A DNA stretch of 64,000 nt from Devosia ureilytica (lineage in GTDB: Bacteria; Pseudomonadota; Alphaproteobacteria; Rhizobiales; Devosiaceae), in NCBI RefSeq assembly GCF_024273195.1, contig NZ_JAMZCU010000003.1, positions 186,001 to 250,000 on the forward strand. The letters are read 5' to 3'. The notes below the pieces were generated by a model, which did no database searches, was not told the DNA's origin, and was given only the letters and a program-made list of their open reading frames with translations. The position numbers and the translations under genes were made by a program. This document shows positions 57,633 through 64,000 of the stretch, piece by piece; the first letter of the stretch is position 1, and every line of letters starts with the position of its first letter.

Positions 57633-58718
57633 CTAACGCAGCTTGAGGCTGGAAAGACCAATCAGCGCGAGAACGAAGGAGATGATCCAGAACCGGATCA
57701 CCACCTGGCTTTCGGTCCACCCCAGATGCTCAAAGTGGTGATGGATCGGCGCCATGCGGAACACCCGCTTGCCCGTCAGCCGGAACGAGGTCACCTGGAC
57801 GATGACCGACACTGCCTCCAGCACGAAGAGCCCGCCAATGATGGCCAGCACCAATTCGTGCTTGGTGGCCACGGCAATGGTGCCGAGCGCGCCGCCCAAG
57901 GCGAGCGAACCGGTATCGCCCATGAAAATCTGCGCTGGCGGCGCATTGAACCATAGGAAGCCCAGCCCGGCGCCAATCAGCGCCCCGCAGACCACCGCGA
58001 GCTCGGCCGTGCCGGGGACGGAATTGAGCAGCAGGTAGTCCGCGTAGTTCTGCGAGCCCACGAGATAGGCGATGAGGCCAAAGCAGGCTGCTGCCACCAT
58101 CACCGGCACGATGGCGAGACCATCAAGCCCGTCGGTAAGATTGACCGAATTGCCCGCCGCGACGACGACGAAGCCGCCAAACAGGATGTAGAAATAGCCC
58201 AGGTTGAGGGCCAGGTCCTTGACGAACGGAAACAGCAGCGAAGTGCCATAGGACCCCGAAGCCAGCTGCGAAATGGCAAAAGCTGCAATACCGCCGATCA
58301 GCGCTTCAAGGATCAGCCGCTGCTTGGAGCCGAAGCCCGCATGGCTCATGCGCTTGACCTTGAGGTAGTCGTCGTAGAACCCGATGGCGCCAAAACCCAC
58401 CGTGACGAACAGCACCACCCAGACATAGCCATTGGTCAGGTTCGACCAGAGCAGCGTGGAGATCACCGCGCCCGAAAGGATCATCAACCCGCCCATGGTG
58501 GGGGTGCCCTTCTTGGTCAGCAGGTGCCCGGCAGGTCCGTCTTCGCGGATCGGCTGACCCCGGCCCTGCCGGAGACGCAGCATGGCAATCATGCCTGGTC
58601 CGAACAGGAACACGAAGAACAACGCCGTCACCACCGCCCCGGCTGTACGGAAGGTGATGTAGCGGAAGACGTTGAATGCGGCGATCTGCTCACCGAGCTG
58701 GCCGAGGAAGTAGAGCAT
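57633..58718 (-). CDS. mraY: Phospho-MurNAc-pentapeptide transferase MraY
   Basis: This 361-residue inner-membrane enzyme forms lipid I from UDP-MurNAc-pentapeptide and undecaprenyl phosphate. Ten hydrophobic segments; catalytic loops [25 protein letters not shown] and [15 protein letters not shown] carry the conserved aspartates, and [20 protein letters not shown] lies near the C-terminus. It starts 26 bp after the murF stop. The gene downstream is DUF4394 rather than murD. Confidence 0.97.
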   Translation of the reverse strand: MLYFLGQLGEQIAAFNVFRYITFRTAGAVVTALFFVFLFGPGMIAMLRLRQGRGQPIREDGPAGHLLTKKGTPTMGGLMILSGAVISTLLWSNLTNGYVWVVLFVTVGFGAIGFYDDYLKVKRMSHAGFGSKQRLILEALIGGIAAFAISQLASGSYGTSLLFPFVKDLALNLGYFYILFGGFVVVAAGNSVNLTDGLDGLAIVPVMVAAACFGLIAYLVGSQNYADYLLLNSVPGTAELAVVCGALIGAGLGFLWFNAPPAQIFMGDTGSLALGGALGTIAVATKHELVLAIIGGLFVLEAVSVIVQVTSFRLTGKRVFRMAPIHHHFEHLGWTESQVVIRFWIISFVLALIGLSSLKLR

Positions 58719-58744
58719 TTCTGTGTGCTACTCTGTTGGGTGTG

Positions 58745-60142
58745 TCAGCTCTGCGCAAAACGCGATTTGATTTCGGCAACGATACGCGAGAGCCCGACAC
58801 CGTTGGACCCTTTGACCATAATAGCGTCGCCATAGGCAAGGTCGCCGATGATGACGTCCACGGCTTCCGCGACGGCCTGGAAATGGACGGCGACGATGCC
58901 GGACGGCAGATTTGCGGCCAGTGCTGCCATCTGCGAGCCGACCAGATAGACCCGCTCGGCACCGCTGTTTTTGACGGCGTCGGCCAGGCCCGCGTGCAGC
59001 GCGCCGGCCGCCGCGCCCAGTTCCAGCATATCGCCCAACACCAAGACCTTGCGGCCATCAGGCGCCCGGATGGAGGCAAACACGTCCAGCGCCGCGCCCA
59101 TCGATGCGGTATTGGCATTATAGCTTTCATCGATCAGCAGCAGCGGCTTGTCCGAAGGCCCGAAGCTGAGCCGTTCGCCGCGCCCCGGTTGGGCGCCGAA
59201 CCCGGCTAGTGACCGCAGGGCCACCGAAGCCTCGATCCCCGCCAGATGCGACACAGCCAGTGCAGCCGTCGCGTTTGAAAGCATGTGACGGCCGGACACG
59301 CCAAGAACCAGGGAATACGCCTGATCACCGCGCATGACGGTTGCAAAGCTGTGGTCGGCGGCCGTCTCGGGCTCCGTGATCTGCCAATCAACACCCCGCG
59401 CAAAACCATAGGTCACGATTTTTCCGATACCGGCAGCCGCTGCTGCCTCGAGCAGAATGGTGATCTGGGGGTGATCGGCGTTCAGCACCACGGTCCCGCC
59501 CGGCTCCACGCCATCAAAGATTTCCGCCTTGGCCCGAGCGATGTTTTCAAGACTGCCCAGCTTTTCCAGATGCGCCGCAGCGACATTGGTGATCACCGCC
59601 ACGTGCGGGCGCACCAATTGGCTCAGGGGCCGGATTTCGTCGGGTGCATTCATGCCCATTTCAAACACGCCGAACTGGGCGCTTTCGGGCAGTCGTGCCA
59701 GCATCAGCGGCACGCCCCAGTGGTTGTTGAAGCTCTTGATCGAGGCATGCGTTTCCCCGGCCGCCTCGAAGACCAGCCTCAGCGCCTCCTTGGTGGTCGT
59801 TTTCCCCACGCTGCCGGTCACACCTACGACAAATGCGCGACTGCGCTGCCGGGCGGCGGCGGCCAGATCACGCAATCCCTCCAGTGCGTCGGCAACGACA
59901 ATACGGCCATCGCCCGTCCCGCGACCTTCACTCACCAGCGCCGCAACTGCGCCATTACCCAAGGCCGTATCGACAAAATCATGCCCGTCGAAGCGGTCGC
60001 CCTTGATGGCGACGAACAGCGCGTCGGGACCAAGCTCGCGGGAATCGATGGAAATGGAATTGATAGTCGTGGCGCTGACGCCCTCAGCCCGCCCGCCGGT
60101 GGCAGCGAGGATGGCGTCGAGGGTGAAGAGGGGTTGAGTCAT
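58745..60142 (-). CDS. murF: UDP-MurNAc-tripeptide--D-Ala-D-Ala ligase MurF
   Basis: This 465-residue Mur ligase completes the UDP-MurNAc-pentapeptide using the dipeptide made by Ddl. The N-terminal ISIDSRELGPDALFVAIKGD is typical; the P-loop GVTGSVGKTTTKEA carries Lys114; EMGMNAPDEI, AAAHLEKLGSLENIARAK and DESYNANTASM are family motifs. It is 156 bp from murE, a gap holding class 1 repeat DNA. Confidence 0.96.
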   Translation of the reverse strand: MTQPLFTLDAILAATGGRAEGVSATTINSISIDSRELGPDALFVAIKGDRFDGHDFVDTALGNGAVAALVSEGRGTGDGRIVVADALEGLRDLAAAARQRSRAFVVGVTGSVGKTTTKEALRLVFEAAGETHASIKSFNNHWGVPLMLARLPESAQFGVFEMGMNAPDEIRPLSQLVRPHVAVITNVAAAHLEKLGSLENIARAKAEIFDGVEPGGTVVLNADHPQITILLEAAAAAGIGKIVTYGFARGVDWQITEPETAADHSFATVMRGDQAYSLVLGVSGRHMLSNATAALAVSHLAGIEASVALRSLAGFGAQPGRGERLSFGPSDKPLLLIDESYNANTASMGAALDVFASIRAPDGRKVLVLGDMLELGAAAGALHAGLADAVKNSGAERVYLVGSQMAALAANLPSGIVAVHFQAVAEAVDVIIGDLAYGDAIMVKGSNGVGLSRIVAEIKSRFAQS

Positions 60143-60246
60143 AAGGTTTTGCCGCGCATGAGATGCAACGCCCTCCCCGATGCGGGAAAGGTTGGGGTCG
60201 AGGGCCGTTTACAACGAAACATCGTGATCGACCACCGCTCCCACCA

Positions 60247-60270
60247 GGCCTCCCCATCCAGGGGGAGGCG
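60247..60270. repeat. Class 1-like palindromic repeat, short copy
   Basis: GCCTCCCCATCCAGGGGGAG with flanking GC, arms GCCTCCCC/GGGGAGGC. It lies in the 156-bp gap between murE and murF; a second, poorer CCCTCCCC stretch is at about 60171. Confidence 0.55.
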
Positions 60271-60298
60271 TAGGACAGCGCGCGGCAGGTCAGTGACC

Positions 60299-61741
60299 TT
60301 ATTTCTTGATCGCTTCGGCGACCACTTCATGGTCGGAGAAGTGGTGCTTGGTGGTACCGATGATCTGATAGGTCTCGTGGCCCTTGCCCGCGACCAGCAG
60401 CACGTCGCCGGACTTGAGTCCCTTGACGGCCTTTTCGATGGCCTGCTTGCGGTCGGCAATTTCAGTCGCCCCCTTGGCCCCGGCCAGCACCTCGGCGCGG
60501 ATCGCCGCGGCATCTTCGGTGCGCGGATTGTCGTCGGTGACTATCACCACATCGGCAAGGTCGCTGGCAATTTCGCCCATTTGAGGGCGCTTGCCCTTGT
60601 CGCGATCACCACCACAGCCAAGCACCACATGCAGCTTGTTCTTGGCATAGGGCCGCAGCGTCTGCAGTGCGACGCGCAGGGCCTCGGGCTTGTGAGAATA
60701 ATCGACGAAAATGGCGGCGCCATTATGCTCGGCCACCAGCTCAAGCCGGCCACGTGCACCCACCAATTCGGGCAACGCCGAAAAGGCATCGGCCTTGTCG
60801 ACCCCGGCCGACATGGCCAGCGCCGCCGCAATCAGCGCATTGGAAACCTGGAACTCGCCCGGAATCTTGAGGTGGAAACTGACCCTCTCGCCAATGTGGC
60901 GCACTTCGACCCGCTGACCGTAGCCTTCCGGCTCGATCGAGAGAATTTCCATATAGGCGCCTTCACGCCCGACCGTGAGCAGCGTGGCGCTGGCCGAGAG
61001 GGCCGCGAACATGAACTGTTCGTGCTCGGGATCATCGACATTGACGATGGCCGCGCCGCCGTCGACCAGAAGGTCGGTGAACAGCCGCAGCTTGGCATTG
61101 CGGTATTCATCCATGTCCTTGTGGTAGTCGAGATGGTCACGGCTGAGATTGGTGAAGGCCACGGCCTCGAAATGCACACCGTCGAGCCGGCGCTGGTCCA
61201 GGCCATGGCTGGAGGCCTCGATGGCAACATGATCGACACCCTGCGCCTTAAGCGCGCGCATGGCCTGATGAAGCGTGCGCGAATCCGGCGTCGTCAGCGC
61301 GCCTTCGATGATCCGCTTTGAGGTTTCGATCCCCAGCGTTCCGATGCTGGAGCCCGGCACGCCGGCATGATCCCAGATCTGGCGCACGAAGGATGCCACC
61401 GAGGTCTTGCCGTTGGTGCCGGTCACCGCGACCAGAATTTCAGGCTGCGGCTCGAACACGCGGCTGGCAGCACGCGCATAGGCGGCGCGCACATCCTTGA
61501 CGATGATCACCGGCACACCGGGATCGCCCGGAGGGGCGTGATCCGTCACGACCGCCAACGCACCACGCTGAACCGCATCGCTGACGAACTGATTGCCATG
61601 CACCTTGGCACCGGGAAGCGCGAAGAAAATATCGCCAGGCTCGATCCGACGGCTATCAGAGTTCAGCCCGAAGATGGCGCCAAGCCCCTTCTTGGGGCGG
61701 GCGCCTGAGCCTTCGAGCAGTTGGGTTACGCTAATGGACAC
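60299..61741 (-). CDS. murE: UDP-MurNAc-L-Ala-D-Glu--meso-diaminopimelate ligase
   Basis: This 480-residue Mur ligase adds the third peptide residue. P-loop GTNGKTS has Lys112; DSRRIEPGDIFFALPGAKVH is the UMAG-binding N-terminus; FTNLSRDHLDYHKDM is a family motif. DNPR at 404-407 is the signature for meso-diaminopimelate, as expected for Gram-negative peptidoglycan. The start is GTG with AAGGAT upstream. It follows ftsI by 24 bp. Confidence 0.97.
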   Translation of the reverse strand: MSISVTQLLEGSGARPKKGLGAIFGLNSDSRRIEPGDIFFALPGAKVHGNQFVSDAVQRGALAVVTDHAPPGDPGVPVIIVKDVRAAYARAASRVFEPQPEILVAVTGTNGKTSVASFVRQIWDHAGVPGSSIGTLGIETSKRIIEGALTTPDSRTLHQAMRALKAQGVDHVAIEASSHGLDQRRLDGVHFEAVAFTNLSRDHLDYHKDMDEYRNAKLRLFTDLLVDGGAAIVNVDDPEHEQFMFAALSASATLLTVGREGAYMEILSIEPEGYGQRVEVRHIGERVSFHLKIPGEFQVSNALIAAALAMSAGVDKADAFSALPELVGARGRLELVAEHNGAAIFVDYSHKPEALRVALQTLRPYAKNKLHVVLGCGGDRDKGKRPQMGEIASDLADVVIVTDDNPRTEDAAAIRAEVLAGAKGATEIADRKQAIEKAVKGLKSGDVLLVAGKGHETYQIIGTTKHHFSDHEVVAEAIKK

Positions 61742-61765
61742 GACGTCAAATCCTTCTGGATCGAT

Positions 61766-63475
61766 CTAACGGAGAACGGGTGGAACAATTTGTTGGTCGA
61801 TGGCTTCGCTGAAGTCAGGCGCGACGCCAAGCATGGGAGCTACGCGCTGGATGACGCGGCCGGAAATGGCGCCGGCGTTCCAGCCGGCCGTGGTCCCCGA
61901 TTGCGGGTTCTCGGCCTTGGGTTCGTCCACCATGATGACCATGGCATAGCGCGGATTGTCGAGCGGGAACGCCGAGGCGAAAAAATTGGTGACCTTGCTG
62001 GACGAATAACGCCCGTCCACCACCTTTTCGGCGGTGCCGGTCTTGCCACCCGCCCGATAGCCCTGCGCGGCCTTGTTCATCTGCGAGCCGGAGCCTTCGA
62101 GGGCATTAAGGCGCATCAGATAGCGCATGGAATCGCTGGTTTCGGGGCTGATGACCCGCTCGTACAGCGCCTCGGCCTCGGCGATGTCGCGCTTGTAGAG
62201 CGTGGGCGCGATGTAGTTGCCGCCATTGGCGAAGGCAGCATAGGCGGTGACCATGTGCAGCGGCGACACCGACAGGCCGTGGCCGAACGACGCGGTGGCG
62301 GCTCCAACCTCGGAGAGTTCCTTGGGCACCGTGGGAACGCGCATTTCAGGCAGCTCGAAGTCAACGCGCTCGTCAAATTTCATGCGCCCCAGAAACGCGC
62401 GGAAATTGTCCTTGCCCAGCGTCTGCATGATGCGGATCGTGCCGATATTGGACGAGTACTTATAGACTTCGGGCAGCGTCAGGATGCGATGCTTGCCGTG
62501 GAAATCATCGATGGTGTAGCGCCCGAAACGGATGCCATAGCGCGCATCGAACTGGTCGGTTATGGCCACCGAACCACTATCGAGGGCACCGGCTATGGTC
62601 ACGGTCTTGAAGATCGAGCCGGGCTCGAAGATGCCGGCGGTGATTCGATTAAAGCTGTCCTTGACCAGCGCTGTCGCTGGCTCGTTCGGATTGAAATCGG
62701 GCACCGAGGCAAGGGCAATGACCTCGCCGGTGTGGATGTCCATCATCACGCCCGCAGCAGCAATGGCCTGGTAGCGCGTCATCGCATCCACCAGCTGCTC
62801 GTGCATCACATGCTGCACCCGCATATCGACGGACAGCTCCACCGGCGTCAGCGCATTGCCACGCGCCAGGCCAAGGTCCTGCAATAGCGCCACGGACTCG
62901 CTGTCCATGTGGCGCTCGATGCCGGCAATGCCCTGGTTGTCCACATTCGTCGAGCCGAGCACATGCGCGGCCTCGTTCATGGCTGGGTAAAAACGCTTGG
63001 ATTCGGTGATGAAATCGACGCCGGGAATGCCCAGTCGCATGACCGCGTCCTGAATTGCCGGCGTCAGCTCGCGCCGCACCCAGACAAAGCCCTGATCACC
63101 GCTCAGCCGGTTGCGCAGCCAGGTCTCGTCGAGATCGGGCAGCACCGAGCGCAGAGCGCTGACCGCCTCCTCGACATCGATGATCCGACGCGGTTCGGCA
63201 TAGAGTGATGGCACGCGGATATCGACGGCCATTTCGAGGCCATTACGATCCAGAATGGGCGGGCGGGTCGCGGTAATGAGGTCGCGTGCCTGGCCCTCGA
63301 TGGTCTGGTCGGTCTCAACCATGCCCAATTGCACCAGACGACCGCCGACCAGACCAAAGCCAAGCACCACGGCCAGGATCATCCAGCGAATGCGCGCCTG
63401 GGTCAGGTTGCCGCGCTGCTTGCGGGCGCCTTCGAGCGCAATGGTGGGGGCGAAATCTTCGGTAGCGACGGCCAT
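61766..63475 (-). CDS. ftsI: Peptidoglycan D,D-transpeptidase FtsI (PBP3)
   Basis: A 569-residue septal class B penicillin-binding protein. It has a cytoplasmic N-terminus, one membrane helix (WMILAVVLGFGLVGGRLVQL), a pedestal domain (TRPPILDRNGLEMA) and a transpeptidase domain. Active-site motifs: S287-IFK, S341-SN and K478-TG. It partners FtsW. Its ATG overlaps the ftsL stop by one base (TAATG). Confidence 0.97.
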   Translation of the reverse strand: MAVATEDFAPTIALEGARKQRGNLTQARIRWMILAVVLGFGLVGGRLVQLGMVETDQTIEGQARDLITATRPPILDRNGLEMAVDIRVPSLYAEPRRIIDVEEAVSALRSVLPDLDETWLRNRLSGDQGFVWVRRELTPAIQDAVMRLGIPGVDFITESKRFYPAMNEAAHVLGSTNVDNQGIAGIERHMDSESVALLQDLGLARGNALTPVELSVDMRVQHVMHEQLVDAMTRYQAIAAAGVMMDIHTGEVIALASVPDFNPNEPATALVKDSFNRITAGIFEPGSIFKTVTIAGALDSGSVAITDQFDARYGIRFGRYTIDDFHGKHRILTLPEVYKYSSNIGTIRIMQTLGKDNFRAFLGRMKFDERVDFELPEMRVPTVPKELSEVGAATASFGHGLSVSPLHMVTAYAAFANGGNYIAPTLYKRDIAEAEALYERVISPETSDSMRYLMRLNALEGSGSQMNKAAQGYRAGGKTGTAEKVVDGRYSSSKVTNFFASAFPLDNPRYAMVIMVDEPKAENPQSGTTAGWNAGAISGRVIQRVAPMLGVAPDFSEAIDQQIVPPVLR

Positions 63476-63858
63476 TATTCGATCCCTTCCATCTGCAAGA
63501 TGGCATCAATTGGGTCGATACCATCTGCAATGGCGGCAAAGAGCGCATCCATGCCCGCCGTGTCGGGCGCGACCGGGCGCATCGGCAGGCCGGCGAAGGA
63601 CCCGAACTGCTGCTGCTGCACCGGCCCAATGGCCAGTTCGACCTGGTGGCGTTGCACAATGGGGTCGATATGACCGGGCTGGTTGAGCACCGCCCAGTCG
63701 GCCTTGAGCAGCGACAGCTGGCCTTCCTGATCATCGATCTGGGCGATGAGCGCCGTGCGTTCCGACGCAGTTCCCTCAATCGAGAACTTGAGCGCATAGA
63801 CGCCTGCCAGCAGAGCGACCGAAGCAAACAGCAGGAAAATGTTGAGATTGCGGATCAT
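63475..63858 (-). CDS. ftsL: Cell division protein FtsL
   Basis: A 127-residue bitopic protein. A short cytoplasmic N-terminus and membrane helix (IFLLFASVALLAGVYALKFS) precede a periplasmic leucine-rich coiled coil (ALIAQIDDQEGQLSLLKADW, then LNQPGHI). FtsL forms the FtsQLB complex that activates FtsWI. It overlaps rsmH upstream (ATGA) and ftsI downstream (TAATG). The assignment rests on position and topology because FtsL sequence is poorly conserved. Confidence 0.92.
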   Translation of the reverse strand: MIRNLNIFLLFASVALLAGVYALKFSIEGTASERTALIAQIDDQEGQLSLLKADWAVLNQPGHIDPIVQRHQVELAIGPVQQQQFGSFAGLPMRPVAPDTAGMDALFAAIADGIDPIDAILQMEGIE

Positions 63859-64000
63859 GCGGCACCCCGGATTTGAGGAACGCCGAGGCCTTTGAGATCG
63901 ACGGGGCGCGCCACTTCGCCGGTCCGTGTGCCGCTACGCAACACGGCGGAACGAGCCCGGGGATTGCGCGCCAGCTCGGCCGCACCGGATTTGACGGCCT
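63855..64000 (-). CDS. rsmH: 16S rRNA (cytosine-1402-N4) methyltransferase RsmH, C-terminal part
   Basis: Only the last 47 codons or so lie in the window. The frame reads AVKSGAAELARNPRARSAVL, then RSGTRTGEV, and stops with TGA overlapping the ftsL ATG. The NPRARSA-x-LR motif is the conserved C-terminal end of RsmH/MraW. Position directly before ftsL is the normal dcw order. The 5' part continues beyond 64000. Confidence 0.9.
   Translation of the reverse strand, partial: AVKSGAAELARNPRARSAVLRSGTRTGEVARPVDLKGLGVPQIRGAA

Noticed and set aside
59285..61321. 678-aa open frame opposite murF and murE
   Set aside because: Spans two conserved Mur genes in antisense; no signal or domain.

Overview
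The window is GC-rich, densely coding chromosomal DNA from an alphaproteobacterium. The best guess is a Hyphomicrobiales (Rhizobiales) member close to Devosiaceae. Supporting features are a circularly permuted two-piece tmRNA next to an alpha-type sspB, a GTTC-N7-GTTC-like LexA site, the order lpxC-bamD-recN-ligA beside a division cluster, DUF4424 and YkgJ-type proteins, an FtsZ with a long C-terminal tail, and a meso-diaminopimelate-type MurE. The genus is an inference; no marker gene such as 16S rRNA is present.

Layout. Positions 1-1600 look like decayed mobile DNA: a 5'-truncated membrane-protein gene and a TniQ-like C-terminal fragment abut near 715, followed by a terminator and three repeats spaced exactly 23 bp, as at a Tn7/Tn5053-type transposon end. 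Positions 1.6-18.5 kb hold housekeeping and transport genes: an esterase-like hydrolase, an old-yellow-enzyme, Kup, an FMN reductase, pdxJ, ilvB-ilvN with an attenuation leader, a PiT phosphate carrier, a Nudix protein, a cold-shock protein, a MATE exporter, and divergent miaA/serB. Positions 18.5-24.6 kb hold hflC-hflK-folA and thyA, with three accessory genes between folA and thyA. Positions 25.0-27.0 kb hold a YkgJ-type protein, the permuted ssrA with a clear promoter, sspB and a ribbon-helix-helix gene. Positions 27-41 kb hold a giant AsmA protein, a phytase-esterase-like secreted protein, a UvrD/PcrA helicase, ybjQ, prmA, two homologous 43-aa genes, aminopeptidase P and an EF-hand-like secreted protein.

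Positions 41-64 kb are the cell-envelope and division cluster, read right to left: rsmH (partial), ftsL, ftsI, murE, murF, mraY, a DUF4394 gene, ftsW, murG, murC, ddl, ftsQ, ftsA, then an opposite-strand VOC gene, ftsZ, lpxC, bamD, recN, ligA. Many junctions overlap by ATGA or TAATG, indicating translational coupling. murD (normally between mraY and ftsW) and murB (normally between murC and ddl) are absent from their usual places. The first slot holds a secreted DUF4394 protein with its own terminator; the second holds only a palindromic repeat.

Two families of dispersed palindromic repeats occupy many intergenic gaps: class 1 has CTCCCTCCCC/GGGGAGGG arms, class 2 has CCCTCGGG/CCCGAGGG arms. 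No tRNA, rRNA, CRISPR array, prophage or intact transposase was seen.
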